Notes under the pieces: model-generated
Database searches by the model: none
Seen by the model: the letters and a program-made list of their open reading frames with translations, nothing else
What the model was told of the DNA's origin: nothing
In this document: positions 24,635 through 32,738 of the stretch, piece after piece
Layout of the letters: each line of letters starts with the position of its first letter
How positions within the stretch are numbered: position 1 is the stretch's first letter
Assembly (NCBI GenBank): GCA_944349335.1
Contig: CALVMW010000001.1
Coordinates: 1 to 64,000, forward strand
Direction of reading: 5' to 3'
DNA from: an uncultured Bacilli bacterium
GTDB taxonomy: Bacteria > Bacillota_I > Bacilli_A > RFN20 > CAG-288
DNA: 64,000 nt
Position numbers and translations under genes: made by a program

Positions 24635-25587
24635 GCGATAACTTTAGCATTCATAAGATTACTTTTAATAAGAAGATTGAGTTAGATAGTGAATCATCAA
24701 ATCGTTTTGAAACTCAAGTAAAGGAGTTATTAAAAAAGTATCCATTAGCAAATAGAGCTATAAAAGACCTTTTGAAAACTGAAAAAACATTTAATAACTC
24801 ACTCGGTTATATATATGAATTTTTAGAAGATTATGCTATTTGTAATTCTTGTGAAAATAAATTAAATCTGTGCCCTAAAAAGAGAGTGGGTTTTAAATAT
24901 GAGCCTTATTATGATGAATATCAAGATATTATTCGCTTAAATGTCACTCCTTGTGTTCATTTAAAGTTAGTTGAAAGTATTTTAAAAAATATTGATCAAA
25001 GTTATGAGAATAAGAATTTAATTTATAAAGAAGGTATTTTATTTGCTAAAAGATTAAGAGAATATTCTAATAAATCTACTCTTTTAATTACCTTTAAAAA
25101 ATTTGTTAGAGATTTAAATTCTTTAAAAGAAAATAAAACTATTAAAGGTCAAGCACTTTTCTTTATCAACGGTGAAAAGATAGAACAATCATTTTCATAT
25201 TTTTTAGTTTACTATGCTGCCTCATTAGGAATTAAATCTTCGCTTATAACTTTTGTGGACTTCTTAAAAGATTTAAATAGTGAGAAATTTGAAGATCAAA
25301 ATTATATGAAAAGATATGTAGAGCATTTAAAATATTGTCCATTTACTATATTTGAGAATATTGATTGTTTCCCTACTATCAGTGATAAAACGATGATGAA
25401 TCATCTTATCCCTTTATTCCAATATCGTAAAAATAAAGGCTTACTTACTTATTGCACTTTATCAACTTCTTCTTCTCTTCTTACTATAGGTAAAAAGATA
25501 GGCCATTATAGTGAAACGGGTACAAAATTAGGTGAGATTTTTACTTCACTATTTGAAAAACAAAAGATAACAGACCTCGATATATAA
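24631..25587 (+). CDS. dnaI: DnaI-like helicase loader with lost P-loop
   Basis: DnaI is an AAA+ ATPase that loads the replicative helicase. The N-terminal zinc-binding domain is recognisable (Cys71, Cys74, Cys81, then Cys108/His110), and position after dnaB is standard. The C-terminal domain aligns by order with DnaI, but the Walker A segment reads NGEKIEQS (180-187) instead of GxxGxGKT, and Walker B reads FTIFENIDC (238-246) instead of LMLDDIG. ATP binding is therefore unlikely. The frame is intact over 318 residues, so this looks like a selected pseudo-ATPase, not a decaying gene. Start overlaps the dnaB stop. Confidence 0.78.
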   Translation: MSDNFSIHKITFNKKIELDSESSNRFETQVKELLKKYPLANRAIKDLLKTEKTFNNSLGYIYEFLEDYAICNSCENKLNLCPKKRVGFKYEPYYDEYQDIIRLNVTPCVHLKLVESILKNIDQSYENKNLIYKEGILFAKRLREYSNKSTLLITFKKFVRDLNSLKENKTIKGQALFFINGEKIEQSFSYFLVYYAASLGIKSSLITFVDFLKDLNSEKFEDQNYMKRYVEHLKYCPFTIFENIDCFPTISDKTMMNHLIPLFQYRKNKGLLTYCTLSTSSSLLTIGKKIGHYSETGTKLGEIFTSLFEKQKITDLDI

Positions 25588-25592
25588 AAAAA

Positions 25593-25625
25593 TACCTCTT
25601 AGAAATCAAATATTTCTAGGAGGTA
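25593..25625 (+). promoter_or_regulatory. Hairpin sequestering the Shine-Dalgarno of the C39/membrane gene
   Basis: Positions 25593-25606 pair with 25612-25625 in a 14-bp stem with one T-G wobble and a 5-nt loop (CAAAT). The right arm contains the whole Shine-Dalgarno AGGAGG (25618-25623) of the gene starting at 25629. The left arm (ACCTCTTAG) acts as an anti-Shine-Dalgarno. No T tract follows, so a terminator is unlikely. The structure should block ribosome access unless opened. Confidence 0.75.
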
Positions 25626-25628
25626 GTT

Positions 25629-26858
25629 ATGGTATATCAAAGCGATAAGAATCAATGTGGTAAAGCAGTAGTTAGAACTATTTTAGTTATTCATAATGAA
25701 GATGAAAATTTTCAAACATCTATACTAGAATCGGATTGCTCAAATTTTTTAGAGATAAGAGATGAATTAGAAAGAAATGGGCTTTTTTATTCTGGCTATG
25801 AAATTAAAAGGGTTGAGCTTATAGAAAAAAGAAAATTACCAGCCATCGCACAAATTAAAAACGGTGAAAAAGATCATTTTGTTGTCATAAAAAAGATAAC
25901 TAAGAAAAAAGTTAAAATATTTGACCCTGAATATGGCGACATCGATTTTAAACATGATGAATTTTTATCGATTTATAGTGGCAATATACTATTAAAAGAG
26001 CATGAAAGTGAAAAGAAAAAAGTTAAGAGATTATCCTTACTTAAAAGAAAAGAAAAATTATTGTATGGTTTAATCTTTTTAATTGAAACAATTTCTATGG
26101 CAGTATTTTTATTAACTTTAAATGAAAATATACCCTTATTTTCAATGATATCTTTATTTATGGCGATAATTGCTGTCTTTTTACAATTCATTTTAAACAC
26201 AAAAGTCAGGAAGAGGTTAAATAAAGAGATATTTATTCCTTACATGAATTTAACTAAAAATAAAGAGGATTTCTTTTCTCTTTCAAAAATTTTAGATCTT
26301 GAAGTTAAAAGATTTTCAAATATTGTTTCCTATAGTGTTTTACTATTGAACTTGCTATTTTTATTTACAGCCAATGGAATATACGTTTTTTTGATTGCAA
26401 TCGTCAGTTGTGTCTTAGTCCTTATCGAATTTATGACTAAAAAAGAAACTAATAAAGTTACTCGTTATTGTTCTATTAAAGAAGACACATATTTAAATAT
26501 GTTAAGTACTGATCCATTTAATGCTAGCAAGTATTTTATGCTCGCAAGTGAGAAGTCAAACAAACTGCTTTTAAATAAAGTGGTAATGACTATTTTTGAA
26601 ACAATTGTCTTAACTCTTTTTATTATCCTACAAATGTTTTTAGTCAACTCTTTCTCTATTGCCAATTTCCTCGTCCTTTTCTTTTTATCGTTTTCACTAA
26701 TTCGTGTCAGTAAGAGTGTTTTATCATCTTATTTAGATGAGAGTGAGGAAGTTAAAAAGATAAATTCACTTTCTTTTCCATTAGAGAAATTCTTTAGTAA
26801 TGATGCCCTTTTAAGTTATACTAATAATAGAGGTGGGCATTATGAAGAAAAAAAGTGA
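25629..26858 (+). CDS. C39-like peptidase fused to six-helix ABC-exporter-like membrane domain, no ATPase
   Basis: The 409-residue protein starts with a C39 cysteine peptidase domain (about 1-125): oxyanion Gln4, Cys10 in NQCGKA, His83 in DHFVV and Asp99 in FDPEYG, all in the order and spacing of bacteriocin-processing peptidases. Six membrane helices follow (about 144-164, 168-188, 231-247, 250-268, 318-338, 344-360), grouped as in an ABC exporter. The nucleotide-binding domain of peptidase-containing transporters is absent; only about 45 polar residues follow the last helix. No leader-peptide or bacteriocin gene is nearby. It sits in a core replication/translation cluster, in the place phoH often takes. 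Its Shine-Dalgarno is inside a hairpin. Confidence 0.7.
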   Translation: MVYQSDKNQCGKAVVRTILVIHNEDENFQTSILESDCSNFLEIRDELERNGLFYSGYEIKRVELIEKRKLPAIAQIKNGEKDHFVVIKKITKKKVKIFDPEYGDIDFKHDEFLSIYSGNILLKEHESEKKKVKRLSLLKRKEKLLYGLIFLIETISMAVFLLTLNENIPLFSMISLFMAIIAVFLQFILNTKVRKRLNKEIFIPYMNLTKNKEDFFSLSKILDLEVKRFSNIVSYSVLLLNLLFLFTANGIYVFLIAIVSCVLVLIEFMTKKETNKVTRYCSIKEDTYLNMLSTDPFNASKYFMLASEKSNKLLLNKVVMTIFETIVLTLFIILQMFLVNSFSIANFLVLFFLSFSLIRVSKSVLSSYLDESEEVKKINSLSFPLEKFFSNDALLSYTNNRGGHYEEKK

Positions 26859-27708
26859 GGTCACATTAGATTATTTAGATGAATGTCACTTAGATAAAAG
26901 TTTAGAGAAGATGTTTCTTTTAGTCGCTAGTGAGACTTTAGAAAGATTTTCTCTTGGCAAATGCACTATATCATTATCGTTGATCAGTGAAAATAAGATG
27001 CGAAATATGAATAAAAAGTATCGTAATATTGATAGAACGACTGATGTTCTATCTTTTGCTTACTTAGAAAATGATGATGAAATGAGCGATATTAAGGATC
27101 TTGGCTGTATTTTAATCGATCCTAAACGCGCCAAAAAACAAGCCGAAGAATTTTCTCATCCTTTTAAAAGAGAATTATCTTTTTTATTCATTCATGGTAT
27201 TCTTCATCTACTAGGTTATGATCATCAGAATGAGGAAGATAGTGAAAAGATGTTTGCACTCCAAAACGAAATCTTAAATAATTTAACTATCGATTTTTAT
27301 ACTGATCAAAAGAAATTAAAAAAAGAATTAAAAATCGCTCAATCGATGGCTATTACCCCTTATTCTCACTTTAATGTAGGTGCAGTATTGATCACAAAAA
27401 GCGGTGAATATATCCGTGGCTTTAATATTGAGAATTCTTCATATCCTGCGACTATATGTGCGGAAAGAGTAGCGATCTATTCAGCCTATTCTCGCGGTAA
27501 TAACAAAGATGACTTTGTCGCTATGGGCCTTATCACTTCTTCAAATGAAACTTCCACATGCTGCGGAGTTTGTCGACAAGTTATGATCGAATTATTACCA
27601 AGTTATATTCCTGTTTACATTTATAATGATAAAATGGATAAAATGCTGAGGCTCACTGTCAAAGATATGTTACCTTATGCGTTTACGGATGAAGATTTAA
27701 AGTCATGA
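26842..27708 (+). CDS. Fused endoribonuclease YbeY and cytidine deaminase
   Basis: A single 288-residue frame joins two enzymes usually encoded separately. Residues about 1-150 are YbeY, the metal-dependent endoribonuclease of rRNA maturation, with HGILHLLGYDH (H-x3-H-x5-H). Residues about 160-288 are cytidine deaminase, with the zinc motifs CAERVA and CCGVCRQ and the substrate loop FNIENSSYPATI. In Bacilli these genes are neighbours, ybeY-dgkA-cdd-era; here dgkA is missing and ybeY and cdd are joined. ATG 26842 has GAGGTGGG as Shine-Dalgarno; an upstream in-frame GTG would overlap it. The start overlaps the previous gene by 17 nt. Confidence 0.9.
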   Translation: MKKKSEVTLDYLDECHLDKSLEKMFLLVASETLERFSLGKCTISLSLISENKMRNMNKKYRNIDRTTDVLSFAYLENDDEMSDIKDLGCILIDPKRAKKQAEEFSHPFKRELSFLFIHGILHLLGYDHQNEEDSEKMFALQNEILNNLTIDFYTDQKKLKKELKIAQSMAITPYSHFNVGAVLITKSGEYIRGFNIENSSYPATICAERVAIYSAYSRGNNKDDFVAMGLITSSNETSTCCGVCRQVMIELLPSYIPVYIYNDKMDKMLRLTVKDMLPYAFTDEDLKS

Positions 27709-28580
27709 AAAAAGTAGGATATGTTTGCGTCTATGGACGCGCTAATGCTGGTAAGTCAACAATAATCAATGGTATTTTAGGTTACCAAATTCTTCCGGTT
27801 TCTTCTAAACCCCAGACAACTAGGGATCAGGTTCATATCATTTATAATGATGATGACTCGCAGATAATTTTTACTGATACTCCTGGTATTTTTAAACCTC
27901 ATGGACGTTTAGGTTCAGTTTTATTAAGAGAAGCTGAAAGTGCAAAAGAAGGTGTCGATTTAATAGTTTATGTTATCGATAGTTCATTGCCTCCTGACTT
28001 TAGTTTAATCGATAAATTAAATAAACTCGATATACCAATTATTTTAGCGTATAACAAAATAGATTTAGTTCGCGCTAATATAGGAGAAGAGAGATTATCA
28101 CGTTATCTTGACCATTTTGTAAAAAAACCTGAAGTTATCCACCTTGTTGCCAAAGAAAGATTTGGCTTGGATGATCTATTAAAGGCGATCAAAGCAAAAC
28201 TTCCTGAGGGTGATATCTATTATCCTTTAGATATTGTTACTGATAGACCTAAAGAATATATTATCGCCGAGTTTATTCGTGAGAAGTGCTTACGACTTTT
28301 AGAAAAAGAGATACCACATTCTATTTATGTCGATATTAAAGGTGTGACTGAAAAAGAAAATGATATGGAAGTTGTCGCTGATATAATTGTTGAAAAAGAA
28401 TCAGCAAAATCTATTGTTATCGGTGATAAAGGTAGAATGATAGCAAGAATTTCTCGCTATTCTGAAAAGAAAATATCTGATTACTTTGGAAAAAAAGTCT
28501 ATCTAGATTTGCATGTGAAGTGCATACCTGATTGGCGCAATTCATTAGTTTATCTGCGCCGTTTTGGCTTCGATGAATAA
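27705..28580 (+). CDS. era: GTPase Era
   Basis: Era binds the 3' end of 16S rRNA and checks 30S maturation. The 291-residue product has P-loop GRANAGKST, switch region TTRDQ, DTPGI, G4 NKID (YNKIDLV) and a C-terminal KH domain (about 205-290, with the IGDKGRMIARI loop). Length and architecture are normal. Its start overlaps the ybeY-cdd stop by 4 nt and its end overlaps recO, so it belongs to a tightly packed run. Confidence 0.98.
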   Translation: MKKVGYVCVYGRANAGKSTIINGILGYQILPVSSKPQTTRDQVHIIYNDDDSQIIFTDTPGIFKPHGRLGSVLLREAESAKEGVDLIVYVIDSSLPPDFSLIDKLNKLDIPIILAYNKIDLVRANIGEERLSRYLDHFVKKPEVIHLVAKERFGLDDLLKAIKAKLPEGDIYYPLDIVTDRPKEYIIAEFIREKCLRLLEKEIPHSIYVDIKGVTEKENDMEVVADIIVEKESAKSIVIGDKGRMIARISRYSEKKISDYFGKKVYLDLHVKCIPDWRNSLVYLRRFGFDE

Positions 28581-29295
28581 AGAGATTGAAAATTCTATAG
28601 CTTTAGTTTTAAAAGGGACTCCTTATTTAGAAGATTCGCTAATAGTATCTTTAGCTTTTTCAGATGGCGTTCATTCTTGTTATGTTCCACATGTATTTAA
28701 GTTAAAAAGTCCTCTAAAACCTCTTCTTTTTGCGGGATCTATCATAAATATCAGTTATGAAAAGAAAGAAGATTTTTTACTAGCTAAACAGGCTACTATC
28801 ATTTTTGATTCTTCAATGCTATATGGTGACAATAAAAAAATTGCTTTTTTATATTATTTGATTGAACTTTCTGACAAGTTATTTAATTATAGAAGCGATT
28901 ATCCTCTTGTTGAAGTAAGGATGATATTAGAGAGTATGAAGAAGGGAGCTGATGTTCTTTCTCTCTCGTTGTTACTGACAGGTTTATTCTATAAAAAGCT
29001 CGGTATCAAAATGATCACTGATAGGTGTATTAGGTGCTCTTCTACACATAACATTGTTTCATATTCGATAAAAGATGGTGGTTTTTTATGCGCCGATTGC
29101 TCATCAGAAAAATTTCCTGTCAATGCTCTTTATATCTTTAAATTTTCCTTTATGGATATCGATGAGAAAAGTTTAATAAAAGTTGTACCTAATTTAGAAG
29201 GTAAAAAAGTTTTAAAAGAGTTAGCTGATCATCTAGCTAATTATTTTGAATATGGACCTTTTAATACATTAACTCAGTTAATAAATTTATGTTAA
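28573..29295 (+). CDS. recO: DNA repair protein RecO
   Basis: RecO helps RecR load RecA on SSB-coated single-stranded DNA. The 240-residue product has an N-terminal OB fold (about 1-80), a helical middle, and a zinc-binding site made by CIRC (about 155) and CADC. ATG 28573 gives the product MNKEIENSIALVLKGTPY, fitting the family start; a TTG at 28564 is the alternative. No Shine-Dalgarno is visible; it overlaps era by 8 nt and is probably translated by coupling. Sequence is divergent but order after era is standard in Bacilli. Confidence 0.88.
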   Translation: MNKEIENSIALVLKGTPYLEDSLIVSLAFSDGVHSCYVPHVFKLKSPLKPLLFAGSIINISYEKKEDFLLAKQATIIFDSSMLYGDNKKIAFLYYLIELSDKLFNYRSDYPLVEVRMILESMKKGADVLSLSLLLTGLFYKKLGIKMITDRCIRCSSTHNIVSYSIKDGGFLCADCSSEKFPVNALYIFKFSFMDIDEKSLIKVVPNLEGKKVLKELADHLANYFEYGPFNTLTQLINLC

Positions 29296-29298
29296 AAT
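29269..29298 (+). promoter_or_regulatory. Weak candidate promoter for glyS
   Basis: TTAACT (29269-29274), 18-nt spacer, TAAAAT (29293-29298), overlapping the recO stop codon. The start point would be about 20 nt upstream of glyS. Modest match. Confidence 0.35.
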
Positions 29299-29325
29299 AG
29301 ATGGGCTAAAAATGAGGAGAAAATT

Positions 29326-30720
29326 ATGAGCGATAAAAAATATACTTTCGAAGAAATCGTCAATCACCTTGTCACTTCTGGATTTGTCTATAAAGGAAGT
29401 GAAATTTATGGTGGTCTTGCTAATTCTTGGGATTATGGTCCCTTAGGAACTTTATTAAAAAATCATGTTAAAGATGTTTTCCGCCATCATTTTATCCGCG
29501 GTATTGAATATAATGTTGAAATTGATCCCGCCATCATTATGAATCCTAAAGTTTGGGAAGCGACTGGTCATGTGGCTAATTTCCATGATCCTTTAGTAGA
29601 TTGTAAATATTGTCACTCCCGTTATCGCGCTGATGACTTGATTAAGGAGCAAAGAAAAGATCTTGATGTCGATAATATGAATCAGGATCAGATGAACGAA
29701 GTTTTAGCTTCTAAAACTATAAAATGTCCTAGCTGCGAACACACCGATTTTACTCCTATCCGTCAATTCCAGATGATGTTTAAAACTTTTATCGGTGTAA
29801 CTGAAGAAAAAACATCAACTGTCTATCTACGTCCTGAAACTGCTCAAGGTATTTTTGTTAATTTTAAAAATGTTTTAAGAACTACAAGACGCAAACTTCC
29901 TATCGGTATTGTTGACATCGGTAAATCATTCCGTAATGAAATTACTCCTGGAAATTTCACTTTCCGAACTCGTGAATTTGAGCAGATGGAAATTGAATTC
30001 TTCTTTAAGCCTGGAGAGGATATGAAGTGGTTTGAATTCTTTAAGGAAAACTGCAAAGAATTTGTGGAAAAACTTGGTTTAAAGGATGAAAAAGTCCGTT
30101 TCCGTGATCACGAAAAAGAAGAATTAGCTTTCTATTCTCAAGCTACTACTGATATTGAATATGATTTTCCCTCTATCGGTTGGGGTGAATTAATGGGTAT
30201 TGCCTGTCGTTCTGATTATGATTTAAAGCGCCATCAAGAAATGTCAAAAGTAGATTTAACTTATCTTGATCCGGAAACAAATGAAAGGTATATTCCTCAT
30301 GTTGTTGAACCTTCATTTGGTTTAGATCGCTTGATGCTCGCCTTACTTATGGATAGTTATGAAGTTGAAGAATTAGACAAAGGTGATAGCCGAATCGTTA
30401 TGCATTTAGCTTATGACCTCGCTCCATATACTTTATCTGTTATGCCTCTTTCCAATAAACTTAACGAGAAGGCCAAAGAAGTATTTGATATGCTCAGAGT
30501 CGATTATGATTGCATCTTTGATACGACTGGTTCTATCGGTAAAAGATATCGTCGTGAGGATGCTATCGGTACTCCTTTCTGCATCACATATGACTTTGAT
30601 TCATTAGAAGATCAATCTGTGACTATTCGTGAAAGAGATAGCATGGAGCAAAGAAGAGTAAAGATTTCTGAATTAAAAGAGACTATCGACTCTTTATTAA
30701 GGGCTAAGAAAACATATTGA
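29326..30720 (+). CDS. glyS: Glycyl-tRNA synthetase (alpha2 type)
   Basis: Single-chain dimeric glycyl-tRNA synthetase, a class II enzyme. The 464-residue product starts with the core motif 1 region (KGSEIYGGLANSWDYGPLG), has two CxxC pairs (CKYC, about 86-89, and CPSC, about 133-136) in the inserted zinc region, motif 2 (GKSFRNEITPGNFTFRTREF), motif 3 (EPSFGLDRLMLAL) and a C-terminal anticodon-binding domain. This is the GlyQS-independent type found in Mollicutes and some Bacilli. Shine-Dalgarno GAGGAG is clear. No T-box leader fits in the 30-nt gap. Confidence 0.97.
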   Translation: MSDKKYTFEEIVNHLVTSGFVYKGSEIYGGLANSWDYGPLGTLLKNHVKDVFRHHFIRGIEYNVEIDPAIIMNPKVWEATGHVANFHDPLVDCKYCHSRYRADDLIKEQRKDLDVDNMNQDQMNEVLASKTIKCPSCEHTDFTPIRQFQMMFKTFIGVTEEKTSTVYLRPETAQGIFVNFKNVLRTTRRKLPIGIVDIGKSFRNEITPGNFTFRTREFEQMEIEFFFKPGEDMKWFEFFKENCKEFVEKLGLKDEKVRFRDHEKEELAFYSQATTDIEYDFPSIGWGELMGIACRSDYDLKRHQEMSKVDLTYLDPETNERYIPHVVEPSFGLDRLMLALLMDSYEVEELDKGDSRIVMHLAYDLAPYTLSVMPLSNKLNEKAKEVFDMLRVDYDCIFDTTGSIGKRYRREDAIGTPFCITYDFDSLEDQSVTIRERDSMEQRRVKISELKETIDSLLRAKKTY

Positions 30721-32690
30721 TGAAAGAAAATACCTTTGCTGAAATTAATAAAAAAGCTGATATCGTTAAAGTTGTTTCTTATTATTTAGGGAATCTTGTT
30801 AAACATGGAAAAGAATATTTAGCAATTTGTCCGTTTCACCATGATACTCACCCTTCTATGCACGTCAATCCAGAAAAGAATATCTATAAATGTTTTTCCT
30901 GTGGTGAAGGCGGACAACCTATCACATTTGTCAAAAATTATGCCAAGCTAAGTTATACTGAGGCCTTAAAAAAGGTTTGTGAAATCTGCTCTATTCCTGT
31001 TCCTAAAGATTTACTTGAGAAAAAAATTGTTGATGAAAAATATTTAAAGTTTGAAAAGGAATTTCAAGCTTTAGATTTCCTGACTAAATATTATGAATTA
31101 GCTTTAAAATCAAAAGATGGTGAAGCTGCAAGAGAATACTTACATAGGCGCGGTTTAGATGATAAGACGATCGCTCACTTTAAATTAGGCTATTCTCCTA
31201 AAGATAAAAAAGCAGCTATTGCAAGTTTAAAACAGGCTGGTTTTACTATCGATGTTTTAGAGAAAGCGGGAATTCTTTCACCCTCCTCTTTAGAAGATCG
31301 TTATTCCTCACGATTGATGTTTCCAATTTCTGATCTGTCAGGGCATACTATCGCATATTCTGGTCGTGTTTTAACGGATGAGAAACCTAAGTATATCAAT
31401 TATCCGGAAACTTCACTTTTTAATAAAAGCCAGATTCTTTATCATATTGATGAAGCACTTAAAACTACAAAGGCTGATGGTTACCTTTATATTGTTGAAG
31501 GCTATATGGATGCTATCGCTCTTTATCGAGCAAAAATAAACTCTGTCGTTGCTTTAATGGGTACTGCTTTAACAGAAGAGCACGCTAGTTTATTTAAAAA
31601 GCTTAATGTTGAAATAAGGTTATTATTAGATAGCGATGAGCCTGGTCAACTAGGAATGGAAAGAGCTCTACCAATTTTAAATAAGCAGAATATTCGTGTT
31701 CGTTTTGTTAAACCATATCAAAAAGCTAAAGACTCGGATGAATATTTAAAATTATTTGGTGCTGATAAACTTGCTAAAAGAGTAAAAGCGACTTATGATC
31801 CATTTCTCTTCTTATTATTTAGAGCCTTAAAAGGTAGAAAAATTCTTATAAATAGTGATGAGATAAATAATTTTTTATCTCTTAGTCAACCATATTATGC
31901 AAAGTTAAGCTTAATTGAAAAGAATAAAGATGCTGAAATATTTGCTAAGATTTGTCAAATAAGTTCATTAGATGACGCTAAAAATATTTTAAATAATACT
32001 AAATCTACAATAGTTTCAACTTCCGATAATTATCCTGCAAAGTATCAAAAAACGAAGCTAGAGGAAATAATTGATTACGGTGTTAATCTTGTCGATGAGT
32101 ATCAAAAACCTCAGTTAGAGAAAACTTTAGTTGATAGAGGAATATCTATTTTTGAACTAGATAAAGATCATGCAAGTATGTTTAGAGATGAAATGTATGT
32201 CTTATTGATGATTCCTCGAGCTTCAGATGCTTATTTTTTATGGGTAAAGGAAAGAGGCTTTTTCTCGCATGTCGGGTTTGACAATTTTGTTAAATCGATA
32301 GGTAATTTTTATATTCATGATATGAAAAAGACTTCACTCAGTGATTCAGACTATGATGCTTTAAATAATATGTTAGCTCAAGAAGAAGTAAACTTTGACG
32401 ACGATGACGCCTTTGATTTAGACGGAATTGTTGAAGATGAAAAGATCGACGTCAATGATAGTGAAAGAGAATATCTTTTGGAAATATTAAATTTTTTAAA
32501 GAGATTCCCTGCTGAAAAATATGATGCAAAATATTTCCAAGGAAGGATAAAAGTTCTTGAAATTAAAAGAGAGCTTCTCGCTTTTATTGATGATATCAAA
32601 ATTAGAAAAAATGGTATTTATAGCGATGAAGATTTTGTTAAAAAAGTAAGATTAGAAAAGCGCTTAAAAGAAGCAAAATCAAGTTTATAA
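30720..32690 (+). CDS. dnaG: DNA primase DnaG
   Basis: DnaG synthesises RNA primers for replication. The 656-residue product has the N-terminal CHC2 zinc finger (CPFHHDTHPSMH then CFSCGEGG), the TOPRIM core (YIVEGYMDAIALYR, LLLDSDEPG) and a C-terminal helicase-interaction domain of weak conservation. An acidic stretch lies near residues 556-585. The ATG at 30720 overlaps the glyS stop (TGATG). Order glyS-dnaG-rpoD is the macromolecular synthesis arrangement of Bacilli. Confidence 0.96.
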   Translation: MKENTFAEINKKADIVKVVSYYLGNLVKHGKEYLAICPFHHDTHPSMHVNPEKNIYKCFSCGEGGQPITFVKNYAKLSYTEALKKVCEICSIPVPKDLLEKKIVDEKYLKFEKEFQALDFLTKYYELALKSKDGEAAREYLHRRGLDDKTIAHFKLGYSPKDKKAAIASLKQAGFTIDVLEKAGILSPSSLEDRYSSRLMFPISDLSGHTIAYSGRVLTDEKPKYINYPETSLFNKSQILYHIDEALKTTKADGYLYIVEGYMDAIALYRAKINSVVALMGTALTEEHASLFKKLNVEIRLLLDSDEPGQLGMERALPILNKQNIRVRFVKPYQKAKDSDEYLKLFGADKLAKRVKATYDPFLFLLFRALKGRKILINSDEINNFLSLSQPYYAKLSLIEKNKDAEIFAKICQISSLDDAKNILNNTKSTIVSTSDNYPAKYQKTKLEEIIDYGVNLVDEYQKPQLEKTLVDRGISIFELDKDHASMFRDEMYVLLMIPRASDAYFLWVKERGFFSHVGFDNFVKSIGNFYIHDMKKTSLSDSDYDALNNMLAQEEVNFDDDDAFDLDGIVEDEKIDVNDSEREYLLEILNFLKRFPAEKYDAKYFQGRIKVLEIKRELLAFIDDIKIRKNGIYSDEDFVKKVRLEKRLKEAKSSL

Positions 32691-32692
32691 AC

Positions 32693-32720
32693 TTGAAAAT
32701 AAGGTTTTTTTGTCTATAAT
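32693..32720 (+). promoter_or_regulatory. Strong promoter of rpoD
   Basis: TTGAAA (32693-32698), 16-nt spacer, perfect TATAAT (32715-32720). The start codon is 18 nt further down and the Shine-Dalgarno GGAGGT (32726-32731) lies at the predicted mRNA 5' end, giving a leader of only about 12 nt. Confidence 0.85.
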
Positions 32721-32738
32721 TTCATGGAGGTAATATAA

